Positions 32,766-41,902 of a stretch of 64,000 nt of DNA are shown here, one piece after another. The notes under the pieces are model-generated. The model was given only the letters and a program-made list of their open reading frames with translations. It ran no database searches and had not been told where the DNA came from. The position numbers and the translations under genes were made by a program. The first letter of the stretch is position 1. Every line of letters begins with the position of its first letter. The DNA is from Streptomyces sp. cf386 (GTDB lineage: Bacteria > Actinomycetota > Actinomycetes > Streptomycetales > Streptomycetaceae). The stretch lies in contig NZ_FNHV01000028.1 of assembly GCF_900103585.1 (NCBI RefSeq), positions 1 to 64,000 of the forward strand, given 5' to 3'.

Positions 32766-33665
32766 CTACTCCTGTCTTGAAATCGACCCTTCCGAATCCG
32801 AATTCAAGCGCGGCTCAAGCGGCGGAAGTTCCTCCTGCACGGCCCGGGACTCGACGGACGGCGCCCGCTGGGCACCGGCGTCGACACCGGCCTCCCCCGT
32901 CGGCCCCTGCGCCCCTTTCTCCAGAAACCGCAACAACTCCACCGGAATCGGAAGCACCAACGTGGAGTTCTTCTCGGCCGCCACCGCCATCACCGTCTGC
33001 AGCAACCGCAACTGCAGTGCCGCCGGCGCATCGGCCATCTGATGCGCCGCCTCCGCCAGCTTCTTGGAGGCCTGAAGCTCCGCATCGGCGTTGATCACCC
33101 GCGCCCGCCGCTCCCGGTCCGCCTCGGCCTGCCGGGCCATCGACCGCTTCATGGTCTCGGGCAGCGACACATCCTTGATCTCCACCCGGTCGATGGTCAC
33201 GCCCCACTCCACGGCCGGGCTGTCGATCATCAACTCCAGCCCCTGGTTGAGCATTTCGCGGTTGGACAACAGATCATCCAGCTCGCTCTTGCCGATGATG
33301 GACCGCAACGACGTCTGCGCCATCTGCGAGACCGCGAACCGGTAGTCCTCCACCCGCACGACCGCCTCGGCCGGCCCGGTCACCTTGAAGTAGACGACGG
33401 CGTCGACCCGCACGGTGACGTTGTCCCGGGTGATGCCCTCCTGCGCCGGCACGGGCATCGTCACGATCTGCATGTTCACTTTGCGCAGTTTGTCGACACC
33501 CGGAACGATCATGGTGAACCCGGGCCCGCGCACCTCGGACCGGAGCTTCCCGAGGCGGAAGACCACGCCCCGTTCGTACTGCTTGACGACCCGCGCGGCC
33601 GCCGCCACATACACCACACCGGCGGTCGCGAGCGTCGCTCCCGCCGCCACCAGCTCCTCGACCAT
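32766..33665 (-). CDS. SPFH/Band 7 (stomatin-like) membrane protein
   Basis: 299 aa. An N-terminal membrane helix ('VAAGATLATAGVVYVAAAA') leads into a Band-7 domain: 'QYERGVVFRLGKL', 'GPGFTMIVPGVDKLRKVNMQ', 'QEGITRDNVTVRVDAVVYFK', 'SLRSIIGKSELDDLLSNRE'. A charged coiled segment ('ARQAEADRERRARVINADAE') and a disordered acidic tail follow. Such proteins form oligomeric scaffolds that organise membrane microdomains and proteases. No NfeD partner gene is adjacent, unlike many bacterial stomatin operons. Start ATG 33665; the residues upstream in frame look untranslated. Confidence 0.9.
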   Translation of the reverse strand: MVEELVAAGATLATAGVVYVAAAARVVKQYERGVVFRLGKLRSEVRGPGFTMIVPGVDKLRKVNMQIVTMPVPAQEGITRDNVTVRVDAVVYFKVTGPAEAVVRVEDYRFAVSQMAQTSLRSIIGKSELDDLLSNREMLNQGLELMIDSPAVEWGVTIDRVEIKDVSLPETMKRSMARQAEADRERRARVINADAELQASKKLAEAAHQMADAPAALQLRLLQTVMAVAAEKNSTLVLPIPVELLRFLEKGAQGPTGEAGVDAGAQRAPSVESRAVQEELPPLEPRLNSDSEGSISRQE

Positions 33666-33749
33666 CACGACCCCCGGGGTCCGAAGTGGGCGCGCATCAG
33701 GGTTTCTTGGTGCCTGCCTCGACGGTAACCCCGCACTCCGGACAAAGGG

Positions 33750-33780
33750 GAGCCCCCGCACGCGGTGCGTGCGGGGGCTC
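33750..33780. terminator. Terminator of the second streptogrisin gene
   Basis: Perfect 14-bp stem GAGCCCCCGCACGC (33750-33763) with GCGTGCGGGGGCTC (33767-33780), 3-nt loop. It lies 47 bases beyond the protease stop and before the SPFH start, so it insulates the two leftward genes. Confidence 0.85.
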
Positions 33781-33826
33781 AGGATGCCGCTGGCTGCCGG
33801 CCGGAAGGGCCTGGTACCGGAAGGGC

Positions 33827-34732
33827 CTAGTAGACGCTCACGCCGTAGGCGCTGAGGGCCTCGGTGACCGGCTGGAAGAAGGTCGTGCCACCGGAGGTGC
33901 AGTTGCCGCTGCCGCCGGAGGTCAGACCGTACGCGGTGCCGTTGCTGCCGTAGAGCGAGCCGCCGGAGTCGCCGGGCTCGGCGCAGACGGTGGTCTGGAT
34001 CAGACCGCCGACGACATCGCCGCCGCCGTAGTTGACGGTCGCGTTGAGGGCGGTGACCCGGCCGCTGTGCGTACCGGTGGTGGAGCCGTCGCGGATGACG
34101 GTCGTGCCCACGCTGGGCGTGGCCGCGCGGGTGATGTCCACGCCGTTCGCGGTGCCGGGCCGGCTGACGGAACCGGAGTAGCGCACGATGCCGTAGTCGT
34201 TGCCCGGGAAGCTGGAGCCCGCGGTCGAGCCGATGACCGTGGTGCGGCCGGAGTTGGAGTACCAGGTGCCCGCGCCGTCGGTGCAGTGACCGGCCGTCAG
34301 GAAGTACTGGTTGCCGCTGCTGTCCTGGACGTTGAAGCCGAGCGAGCAGCGCCAGCTACTCGCATAGATGGCGTCGCCGCCCTGGATGAACTTGCTGAAC
34401 TTGCCCGCGGTGCGCTTGATCGTGAGCGCGTCGGCGTTGGCGCCGGCCTGCTCCTTGATCTTCGCGATCTCCGCCTGGGAGACCGTGGAGTCGGCGGTCA
34501 GCGTGACGCGGTTGGTCTTGCTGTCGACAGCCCAGGCGGTGCCCGGGATGTCGGCCTTCAGCACCGAGTTGCTGGCGCTCTTGAGCTCGGCGGCGCTGAA
34601 CGTGGTGGAAGAGTCGGCGGCGGTCGCGTTGGGGATCGCGATCGCGGCTGCGGCCACGAGGCCGGAGGAAACGGCGATCAGCCGGGTCCGTCTCGTAATG
34701 CCGCTGCGGGGGGTGGTGCGCTTGATCCTCAC
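33827..34732 (-). CDS. Streptogrisin B-like secreted serine protease
   Basis: 301 aa precursor, about the length of S. griseus protease B precursor. The start is GTG 34732 with GGAGGG eight bases upstream; residues upstream of it in frame are not protein-like. Signal peptide 'RLIAVSSGLVAAAAIAIPNA', short pro-region, then the mature chymotrypsin-like domain beginning near 'GGDAIYASSWRCSLGF'. Catalytic His in 'FLTAGHC', Asp in 'GNDYGIVRY', Ser in 'EPGDSGGSL'. The Gly/Ser/Thr-rich C-terminus 'SGGSGNCTSGGTTFFQPV' is characteristic. It is a shorter pro-domain relative of the gene at 31.4 kb. Confidence 0.93.
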   Translation of the reverse strand: MRIKRTTPRSGITRRTRLIAVSSGLVAAAAIAIPNATAADSSTTFSAAELKSASNSVLKADIPGTAWAVDSKTNRVTLTADSTVSQAEIAKIKEQAGANADALTIKRTAGKFSKFIQGGDAIYASSWRCSLGFNVQDSSGNQYFLTAGHCTDGAGTWYSNSGRTTVIGSTAGSSFPGNDYGIVRYSGSVSRPGTANGVDITRAATPSVGTTVIRDGSTTGTHSGRVTALNATVNYGGGDVVGGLIQTTVCAEPGDSGGSLYGSNGTAYGLTSGGSGNCTSGGTTFFQPVTEALSAYGVSVY

Positions 34733-34911
34733 TTTTCGTTCCCTCCAAGGGAAGTCGGGGGCCCGCGTGGGGTGGGGCCCGTGAGGCGCAGTCAGCGGGC
34801 CACAGGTCCGGATTCCGAACACGGCGTGCCCCTGACAAGCGCTGAGGGGAATATTCGGCCGAACGACCGGTAGATGCAAGGGCGCCTTTCGGCCGTCAAC
34901 CTTTGAACGAT

Positions 34912-35424
34912 CTACGAGAATTGGCCGTACTCGCCCCGGTCAGCCCGCCGCGGCGCCTCGGCGAAGGCGTCGGCGAAGGCGCACGGCGGCGGCAGGGCGC
35001 GGTCGAAGTCGACCGTCGTACGCCCCTCGGCATCGGGCGCGGCGGGCCACAGAAACCGGAAGCGGCAACTGCTGTAACCGCTGCTGGCAGTCGCCGTACG
35101 GCGTGCAGCGCCCGGGCACCCACCAGCGCGGTCCGTACGGCGTGGCCTCGATGCCCCGGAACGCCCGGCGCACGTCGACGGCGGGGCGAAGTCGCGTACT
35201 CCCCACGCCCCCTCGCGCACCAACACAACCAGCCGACGCTCCCCGTACGCCACCCGAGCGCGGCTAGCCGACTCCGGATCGGCCCGCAGCCTGACCTCAC
35301 CACCACAGGGCCGCCCGTCCACGGTCAGCCCGTCCCCCTCGTCGGCCGTGAGGACAACTCCGTTCCCATCGGCCCCCCATGCCCCAGGGATGTCCGGAAG
35401 TCGCCTCTCCGGGGGCCTGACAGG
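34912..35424 (-). pseudogene. DUF1684-family gene, frameshifted and truncated
   Basis: Fragments of one family appear in two leftward frames: 'DGLTVDGRPCGGEVRLRADP' and 'RRLVVLVREGAWGVRDFAPP' in one, 'VRRAFRGIEATPYGPRWWVP' in the next, then back to 'FRFLWPAAPDAEGRTTVDF' and 'RALPPPCAFADAFA'. These are the ordered landmarks of DUF1684 proteins, but the middle (about 60-70 residues) is missing, there are at least two frame changes, and the N-terminus runs into the end of the DUF5685 gene. It is a decayed gene; function of the family is unknown. Confidence 0.72.
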
Positions 35425-35426
35425 GC

Positions 35427-36692
35427 CTAGCAGCCGTCGCAGGGGCAGCAGCAGTCGCAGCCGCTGCAGTCGCAGTCACGACAGCAGCCCTCGCGCTTCT
35501 TGCGGGACCACGGGCCCTCGTACTCCTTCGCGCAGCACAACTTGCAGGTGCAGCACAGCAGCCAGAACATCCCACAGCCGGCCCAGAACCCACGCCGCCC
35601 CTTCGGCGGCTGAGGGGCCGGCCCACCGCCGAACCCGCCGAAGTCACCACCGCCACCGCCACCGCCGGGCGCACCCCCACCTCCGGCGTACGGATTCCCG
35701 CCACCGGCATACGGATTCTGCGCCGCCCCATACGGCACCTGCCCATGCCCCTGCCCCTGCCCCTGCCCCTGCGCATGCCCATGCTGTGGCGGCTGCCCAT
35801 AAGGCCCCACCCCCGGCTGATGCGACGCACACATGGGCACCGTGCCGAACGCCCGGTCCACCGACCGCCGCAGCTCGTGCACGAGCAGCAGATGCGCGAG
35901 CTTGGCATCGGTGAACTCGACTTCCCGCAGCGCCAGCCGCACCCCGTGCACGGCGTCGTCGGCGAGCCGGCGCGCCTCGGCGAGTGAGGTCCCGGTCCCG
36001 GTGAGCGGGTTCCACGCGCCCGACTCGGCGTCGGCCGCCCGGTCCTCCACGGCGTCCAGGAGGTGCGCCAGCCGTCCGAAGAGGCGCCCGGCCTCGGCGA
36101 GCGGCTCGGCGTTCCCCGGCCGTCCGGCCAGGATCGCGGTGTGCGCGAAGGCTGCTGCGGTCGCCGTCTCGGTCGGCTCGGTCACGGCGAGGAGAGGCGT
36201 CCCGGGCCCGGCGAGCGCCTCGATGCCGAGCTGCCGGTCCACGGCGTCGACGAGTACGGAGGTGTCGAACCCGACGGCCGAGCCGGTACGGGCACCCGCC
36301 GCACCCCAGCCCGCGGCCACCCGGCGTGCGGCGAGCGCCACCGGCCTGCGGGCCAGCAGGCCGTCCCCGTCGGCCACATGGTCACGCACCTTGGCGGAGG
36401 CGAGCACCAGCGAGACGGCGGCGGCGAGCCGCGCACCCTCGCCCTGCGCGACGGACGCGGTGCGCATGCCGCGCAACGGGCACGGTCCCGCCGTACGCCG
36501 CAATCCGCTGTCCTGCTCCGCCTGAGCCTCCGTCAGAACGGAGATGAGGAGCCCGTCATAGTTCGTCACGATCCGCGCGAGCTGACCGTGGTCCCCACGC
36601 AACGAGAGGCAAAGCCCGCACAAATGCGCCATCCATTGGCCGGTGAGCTTCTCTCCGAGCCGATGACGGCAGGGCCGGACGATTCCGAACAC
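35427..36692 (-). CDS. DUF5685-type protein with cysteine-rich C-terminal tail
   Basis: 421 aa. The N-terminal two thirds is helical and starts 'MFGIVRPCRHRLGEKLTGQW', with 'HLCGLCLSLRGDHGQ' supplying a CxxC, then a region dominated by Ala and Leu. After residue ~290 comes a low-complexity Gln/Gly/Pro/Asn/Tyr linker ('AQGQGQGQGHGQVPYGAAQN', 'GGGGAPGGGGGGG'), and the final 57 residues hold 16 cysteines in patterns such as CCxC, CCRDCDCSGCDCCCPCDGC. Actinobacterial DUF5685 proteins have no assigned function; the tail suggests metal or Fe-S binding, or heavy disulfide bonding. No export signal is seen. Single gene, divergent from sepF. Confidence 0.8.
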   Translation of the reverse strand: MFGIVRPCRHRLGEKLTGQWMAHLCGLCLSLRGDHGQLARIVTNYDGLLISVLTEAQAEQDSGLRRTAGPCPLRGMRTASVAQGEGARLAAAVSLVLASAKVRDHVADGDGLLARRPVALAARRVAAGWGAAGARTGSAVGFDTSVLVDAVDRQLGIEALAGPGTPLLAVTEPTETATAAAFAHTAILAGRPGNAEPLAEAGRLFGRLAHLLDAVEDRAADAESGAWNPLTGTGTSLAEARRLADDAVHGVRLALREVEFTDAKLAHLLLVHELRRSVDRAFGTVPMCASHQPGVGPYGQPPQHGHAQGQGQGQGHGQVPYGAAQNPYAGGGNPYAGGGGAPGGGGGGGDFGGFGGGPAPQPPKGRRGFWAGCGMFWLLCCTCKLCCAKEYEGPWSRKKREGCCRDCDCSGCDCCCPCDGC

Positions 36693-37014
36693 GACATTCC
36701 CCCGAGGTTCTTACGGCGTTCCCAAGACGCTGAGCTGCCGCATCGTATCGACCGGGGGACCGATCGCGACGGCGGTCTCGTTCACCCGTACGCTCCCCGG
36801 CTCACCCATACGCCGCGAAGAATCATATTTCACTCCCAGTCAGCAGCCGTACGTGGCATGCCCCTTGGGGGACACGGGCTCTCGACGGATTCGCTGTGCA
36901 CCAGTACCGTCACAAACCCCCCGCGCGGCGTCTATCCACTTGGCACGACGTCCGCATCATGGATGACCATAGGGATGCGGAAGGCAATAGAGACCGCTGT
37001 GAGAGGAGGCGTCC
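36693..37014. other. Divergent promoter region, DUF5685 gene / sepF
   Basis: About 320 bases, less GC-rich in the middle (around 36820-36840). It must hold both promoters. GAGGAGG at 37001-37008 is the sepF ribosome site. No operator-like repeat was found. Confidence 0.45.
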
Positions 37015-37452
37015 ATGGGATCGGTGCGCAAGGCGAGTGCCTGGCTGGGCCTCGTTGACGACAACGATGACGAGCGTTACTACGACGACGACTACTCCGA
37101 AGGGACCGAGCCCGGGGATGCCTGGGTCACCGACCCGCGGGTCAAGGTGGCCACGGACGTCGCCGAGGAGAAGGGCCGTCGTATCGGCACGGTCACCCCG
37201 GACAGCTTCCGGGACGCCCGCGCCATCGGCGAGCTGTTCCGGGACGGGGTCCCGGTCATCATGAACCTCACGGCCATGGAGCCCTCCGACGCCAAGCGCG
37301 TCGTCGACTTCGCGGCGGGGCTCATCTTCGGTCTGCGCGGCTCGATCGACCGTGTGTCCAACCGGGTGTTCCTGCTGACCCCGGCCGACACGGAGATCAT
37401 CAGCGGGGAGTCGTCGGCACACCGCTCGGACGGCTTCTACAACCAGAGCTGA
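37015..37452 (+). CDS. sepF: SepF-like cell-division protein
   Basis: 145 aa. An N-terminal amphipathic stretch ('MGSVRKASAWLGLV') can anchor to membrane, followed by an acidic Asp/Tyr-rich linker and the SepF core: 'VTPDSFRDARAIGELFRDGV', 'VIMNLTAMEPSDAKRVVDFA', 'GLIFGLRGSIDRVSNRVFLL'. SepF links FtsZ to the membrane. Streptomyces carries several sepF-like genes; this one is outside the division/cell-wall cluster, so it is one of the accessory paralogues rather than the main one. AGGAGG before the ATG is strong. Single gene. Confidence 0.9.
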   Translation: MGSVRKASAWLGLVDDNDDERYYDDDYSEGTEPGDAWVTDPRVKVATDVAEEKGRRIGTVTPDSFRDARAIGELFRDGVPVIMNLTAMEPSDAKRVVDFAAGLIFGLRGSIDRVSNRVFLLTPADTEIISGESSAHRSDGFYNQS

Positions 37453-37488
37453 GGCAGGGCCGCTCACCGGCCCTGCCCCCTGGTGGGG

Positions 37489-38679
37489 TCAGCGGAAGGC
37501 GTCGAGTCCGGTGAGCGCCTTGCCCAGCACGAGCTGGTGCATCTCGACGGTGCCCTCGTAGGTGAGCACCGATTCGAGGTTGGTCGCGTGCCGCATCACG
37601 GGGTATTCGAGCGAGATCCCGTTGGCACCGAGAATCGTCCGCGCCGTTCGGCAGATGTCGATGGCCTCGCGGACGTTGTTGAGTTTGCCGAAGCTGACCT
37701 GCTCGGGACGCAGGCGGCCGGCGTCCATGCGCCGCCCCAGATGGTGGGCGAGCAGAATCCCCTTGTGCAGTTCGAGCGCCATGTCGGCGAGCTTGGCCTG
37801 GGTGAGCTGGAAGCCCCCGATCGGCCGGCCGAACTGCTCCCGCGACTTCGCGTAGTCGAGAGCGGCCTCGAAACAGGAACGCGCCGCGCCCATGGCCCCC
37901 CACACGATCCCGTACCGGGCGTGCGAGAGACAGCTGAGCGGCCCCTTGAGCCCGACGACCTCGGGCAGCACGGCATCGGCGGGCAGTCGTACGTCGTCGA
38001 GGACGAGCTCACTGGTGACGGAGGCGCGCAGCGACAGCTTGTGCTTGATCTCCGGGGCGGAGAACCCGGCGCTGTCGGTCGGCACGACGAACCCGCGGAT
38101 CCCTTCGTCGGTCTGCGCCCAGACGACGGCGACCCCGGCCACGGACCCGTTGGTGATCCACATCTTCCGCCCGCCCAGCACCCAGTCCGAGCCGTCCCGC
38201 TTCGCGTACGTCCGCATGGCGGCCGGGTCGGACCCGTGATCCGGCTCGGTCAACCCGAAGCACCCGATGACCTCGCCGGAGGCCATCCGGGGCAGCCAGG
38301 CCTGCTTCTGCTCCTCGCTCCCGAACCGGTGAACGGCGTACATGGCGAGGGACCCCTGCACGGAGACGAGCGACCGGATCCCGGAGTCGGCGGCCTCCAG
38401 CTCCAGACAGGCCAGCCCGTACTGCACGGCGGACGCCCCGGCACACCCGTACCCCTCCAGAGACATCCCGAGGGCACCGATCTCCCCCAGCTCGCGGGCA
38501 AGCTCCCGAATCCCCGGCAGCTCCCCCGTCTCGTACCACTCGGCGACAAACGGCACGACCCGATCCGCGGCCCAGTCCCGCACGGTGTCCCGAATGGCGA
38601 GGTCCTCGGGCTCCAGGAGGTCGTCGATGCCGAGGGGGTCGGCGGGGTCGAACGGGGGCAACTTCGAGGACGCGGACAT
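37489..38679 (-). CDS. Acyl-CoA dehydrogenase, glutaryl-CoA-dehydrogenase-like
   Basis: 396 aa flavoprotein. The family signatures are 'CFGLTEPDHGSDPAAMRT' (FAD/substrate loop) and the C-terminal 'LTYEGTVEMHQLVLGKALTG', where Glu of YEGT is the catalytic base of the glutaryl/isovaleryl branch. 'FGRPIGGFQLTQAKLADM' also matches. It oxidises an acyl-CoA and passes electrons to ETF. ATG 38679 follows GGAGGG; an ATG 33 bases upstream lacks one. It converges on sepF with only 36 bases between stops and stands alone, so the substrate is open (glutaryl-CoA from lysine is the usual guess). Confidence 0.88.
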   Translation of the reverse strand: MSASSKLPPFDPADPLGIDDLLEPEDLAIRDTVRDWAADRVVPFVAEWYETGELPGIRELARELGEIGALGMSLEGYGCAGASAVQYGLACLELEAADSGIRSLVSVQGSLAMYAVHRFGSEEQKQAWLPRMASGEVIGCFGLTEPDHGSDPAAMRTYAKRDGSDWVLGGRKMWITNGSVAGVAVVWAQTDEGIRGFVVPTDSAGFSAPEIKHKLSLRASVTSELVLDDVRLPADAVLPEVVGLKGPLSCLSHARYGIVWGAMGAARSCFEAALDYAKSREQFGRPIGGFQLTQAKLADMALELHKGILLAHHLGRRMDAGRLRPEQVSFGKLNNVREAIDICRTARTILGANGISLEYPVMRHATNLESVLTYEGTVEMHQLVLGKALTGLDAFR

Positions 38680-38868
38680 GGGAGACCCTCCGGCAGCACG
38701 GAAAACTAGCACCGCTAATTACGACTGATGCCAGACGCTACGACGCAGTGTCCCGCACGTCCAGTACGCACTACGCACCGCAAGCCGCCGACGGTGAGCA
38801 CCCCCACCGGAGACGTCCACCCATCAAGAAACTGGAAACGGGTGGTGCGTGGGCGGAGAAGGCTTTGG

Positions 38869-40476
38869 TCAAGCGGAGACGCGGGAGTCCACAACTTCCC
38901 GAGGCCCCGGAATCTCCGCCTCCACCGCAGGTACCTCGCACTGCATGGCCCGCGGCAACCGCAACGCCATCACCGCGCCCAACAGCAACAACCCGGCACT
39001 CACCAGCAACGTCACATGCAGCCCGTGCACAAAGGAATCCCGAGCCGCATGCCGCAGGGCAGCCCCCGCGGACCCGCCCAGCTGCGCGGCAACCTCGTAC
39101 GCCTCCCCCAACGAGTGCGAGGCAGCCGTAGAGGCAGAAGCGGGCACACCCCCCACATGCGCCAGCCCGGGGGCATACGCCGCGTTCATCACGCTGCCCA
39201 GCAACGCGATCCCGATCCCGGCCCCCAGTTGGTACGACGTCTCACCGATCGCCGCCGCGCCACCGGCCTGCTCCTGCGGAGCCTCGCTCAGCATCGACTC
39301 GTACGCCCCGAAGAGCGTCGTCTCCAGCCCGAAGCCGAGCAGCACGAACCCGAACAGCAGCAGCCCGGGGTTGTCCGATCCGCCCATCGCCGTCAGCAGC
39401 ACGACCGCGGCCGCGGTCAGACCGAACCCGGCGCACACCATGCGCCGCGGCCCGAACCGTCGTAGCATGCGCGCCCCCGCCAGCCCCGCCGCCATCGCGG
39501 CGAAGGTCAGCGGCAGCAGCCGCAGCCCCGTCTCCAGCGGCGAAAGACCCAGCACCAGCTGTAGATACTGCGCCGCGATCAGTTCGAGCCCGACCAGCGC
39601 GAGCATCGCCAGCACGATGCACCCGACGGACGTACTGAACGCCGGTCGCGCGAACATCCGCAGGTCGACCAACGGATGCGCCCGGCGCCGCTGCCGTCGT
39701 ACGAAGAGAAACAGCAGCACCGCGCCGATCACCAGCGGTGCCACGGTGAACACGCTGTCCACCGACTCCCCGCCGCCGAGCCGCTTCACGCCCAGCACCG
39801 CGCCGAACAGCCCGGCCGCCGCGAGCAACGCGCCGACCACGTCCCAGGGGCCCTTGCCGTCGCCCTTGGACTCGGGCAGCAGAAGTCGTCCCACCGGAAG
39901 GCTGACCAGCATCAACGGAATGTTGACGAGGAAGACCGAACCCCACCAGAAGTGCTCCAGGAGGAAGCCGCCGAGCAGCGGTCCGACCGCAGCGCCCACG
40001 GCGGCCACGGCGCTCCAGATGCCGATCGCGAGGGCACGCTCCCGGCGGTCCGGGAAGACCTGGCGCAGGATCGACAGCGTCGCGGGCATGATCATCGCGC
40101 CGCCGACGCCGAGCAGGGCGCGGGCCAGGATCAGCACCTGTGGGTCGTGCGCGAGGGCCGCGAGGCCGGAGGCGATGCCGAAGAGGCCGTATCCGAGCAG
40201 CAGGACGCGTCTGCGGCCCACCCGGTCGCCGAGCGTGCCGAAGAGGATCAGCAGCGAGGCGCAGACCAGCGGATAGATGTCGACGATCCAGAGCAGTTCT
40301 ATCGCGCCGGGCCTGAGGTCCTCGGTGACGGCGGGGACCGCCACATGCAGCACGGTCGCGTCGACCGCGACGAGCAGCAGGCTGACGCAGAGGACGACGA
40401 GGACGACCCAGCGGTTGGCACCGGCCCCGGCCGCCCGACGGCGCAGCGCAGCGGCAGCCGCGGTCGTCCCGGACAT
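38869..40476 (-). CDS. DHA2-family MFS multidrug exporter
   Basis: 535 aa, 14 predicted helices: 'RWVVLVVLCVSLLLVAVDAT', 'ELLWIVDIYPLVCASLLILF', motif A 'GDRVGRRRVLLLG', motif C 'VAAVGAAVGPLLGGFLLEHF'. EmrB/QacA type, exports drugs or endogenous metabolites by proton antiport. ATG 40476 has GGGAGG in front; the extension upstream has none. No regulator lies adjacent. It is not close in sequence to the DHA2 gene at 9-10.6 kb. Confidence 0.9.
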   Translation of the reverse strand: MSGTTAAAAALRRRAAGAGANRWVVLVVLCVSLLLVAVDATVLHVAVPAVTEDLRPGAIELLWIVDIYPLVCASLLILFGTLGDRVGRRRVLLLGYGLFGIASGLAALAHDPQVLILARALLGVGGAMIMPATLSILRQVFPDRRERALAIGIWSAVAAVGAAVGPLLGGFLLEHFWWGSVFLVNIPLMLVSLPVGRLLLPESKGDGKGPWDVVGALLAAAGLFGAVLGVKRLGGGESVDSVFTVAPLVIGAVLLFLFVRRQRRRAHPLVDLRMFARPAFSTSVGCIVLAMLALVGLELIAAQYLQLVLGLSPLETGLRLLPLTFAAMAAGLAGARMLRRFGPRRMVCAGFGLTAAAVVLLTAMGGSDNPGLLLFGFVLLGFGLETTLFGAYESMLSEAPQEQAGGAAAIGETSYQLGAGIGIALLGSVMNAAYAPGLAHVGGVPASASTAASHSLGEAYEVAAQLGGSAGAALRHAARDSFVHGLHVTLLVSAGLLLLGAVMALRLPRAMQCEVPAVEAEIPGPREVVDSRVSA

Positions 40477-40722
40477 GTACGTACCTCCCAGTGTTTCCTC
40501 TCCCTCGGCGGGCTCACGGGGTGGGGACTCCCTGTGACTCGGCCGGAGAGGAGCGGTGGTCTCCGGCCCGCGCAACGAAGGGCGAGTGACTCGTCAGGTT
40601 ACGCGAGTTCCAGCCAGTGCCGAGTGGCGGACCTCTCAGACCTCGCACAGAACGCGTGTGGCGTACGCCACTCCCCTCCTGGTCACCACGTCCCGCAGGG
40701 CGGGCCGGTTCGGGCCACCGTC

Positions 40723-40728
40723 GATAAT
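40723..40728 (+). promoter_or_regulatory. Likely -10 box for a leaderless GTG start
   Basis: GATAAT (40723-40728) is a good -10 hexamer, and transcription 7-8 bases downstream would begin at GTG 40736, the first codon of the membrane protein, with no room for a ribosome site. Leaderless messages are common in Streptomyces. Confidence 0.55.
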
Positions 40729-40735
40729 CGAGCCC

Positions 40736-41902
40736 GTGACCGATCTTGACACGCGCATGGCACCGACCGCCTCGTCGGCCCTGCGCCGCGCGGCCCCGGC
40801 CCTCCTCGGCTACGCGGCCGTACGCGCCCTGGGCCTGCTCGCCCTGACTCTGTGGAGCGCGGCACGCGACAAGAGCGCGTACACGCTGCTGACGGCCCGC
40901 TGGGACGCGCTCTGGTACACGAGGGTCGCGGAGCAGGGCTACGGCTATGAGGTGCACATGCCGAACGGCGACGTGCACTCGAACCTGGCCTTCTTCCCCC
41001 TCCTGCCCTGGCTGGAGCGGCTCGGAGCGACCCTGACCCCGCTGTCGCACGCCGACGCGGGTTTCGTCGTGAGCCTGCTCGCCTCGTTCGCCGCGGCCTG
41101 GGGGATCTTCGCGGTCGCCGATCACGTGTACGGCCGTCGGGCCGGAGTGCGTGCCGTACTGCTGTGGGCGGTGCTGCCCGTCGGGATCGTGCAGTCGATG
41201 GCGTACAGCGAATCGCTCTTCACCGCGCTCGCCGCCTGGTCGCTGTACGCCGTGCTGACCGGCCGCTGGGTGACCGCGGGCACCCTTGCCCTGCTGGCGG
41301 GCCTGACCCGCCCGGTGGGGATCGCCGTCGTCGCGGCGGTGTGGGCCGCGGGCATCGCCTCTTTCGTGCGGGACCGGAGCACGCCGACGCCGCACGGCCC
41401 CCGGCGCGCAACGCGCGCCCTCGGCATGCTTCTCGCCCCCCTCGGCACCGCCGGCTATGTCCTCTGGGTCGGCCACCGCACCGGCAAGGGCCCCCTCGGA
41501 TACCTCGACGTCCAGGCGGGCTGGCGCAACGGCTTCGACGGCGGCTACGCCTTCGCCCGGTTCGTCGCCGACAAGTTCACGTCGTTTCCCTCGGCCCTGG
41601 CGGGGATCGGGCTGATCGTCGGGGTCGGGCTGGTGGCGTGGCTGTACGTCGTCTGTGTACGGCAGGGCCAGCCGCTCCCACTCCTGGTGTACGGGGGCAT
41701 CGTCACCGCGCTCGCCCTGTGCGCCTCCAGCTACTTCGGCTCGAAACCGCGTCTGCTGCTGCCCGCCTTCCCCCTGCTGCTACCCCTCGCCCTGTCCCTG
41801 TCCCGACTGCGTACGCCCAGGTCGGCGGGGGTGCTGGCCGGGGTCGCGGTGGCCTCGGCGGTGTACGGGGCGTTCTGGCTGAACGGCTCCGGTCCGCCCT
41901 GA
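40736..41902 (+). CDS. PIG-V-like membrane mannosyltransferase
   Basis: 388 aa with about ten membrane helices. 'RWDALWYTRVAEQGYGYEVH' early in the protein is the hallmark of the PIG-V/GT-C type mannosyltransferases, with the acidic residue after RW in the first extracytoplasmic loop; 'NLAFFPLLPWLERLG' and 'LLWAVLPVGIVQSMAYSESL' also fit. These use a polyprenyl-phosphate sugar to glycosylate lipids or proteins outside the membrane. GTG 40736 is preferred because a -10 box lies directly before it; ATG 40757 is the alternative. Divergent from the DHA2 exporter. Confidence 0.8.
   Translation: MTDLDTRMAPTASSALRRAAPALLGYAAVRALGLLALTLWSAARDKSAYTLLTARWDALWYTRVAEQGYGYEVHMPNGDVHSNLAFFPLLPWLERLGATLTPLSHADAGFVVSLLASFAAAWGIFAVADHVYGRRAGVRAVLLWAVLPVGIVQSMAYSESLFTALAAWSLYAVLTGRWVTAGTLALLAGLTRPVGIAVVAAVWAAGIASFVRDRSTPTPHGPRRATRALGMLLAPLGTAGYVLWVGHRTGKGPLGYLDVQAGWRNGFDGGYAFARFVADKFTSFPSALAGIGLIVGVGLVAWLYVVCVRQGQPLPLLVYGGIVTALALCASSYFGSKPRLLLPAFPLLLPLALSLSRLRTPRSAGVLAGVAVASAVYGAFWLNGSGPP

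Noticed and set aside
35700..35800. Repetitive DNA in the DUF5685 gene as a tandem-repeat or CRISPR-like array
   Set aside because: It is a short low-complexity Gln/Gly/Pro coding linker in frame, not spaced repeats.
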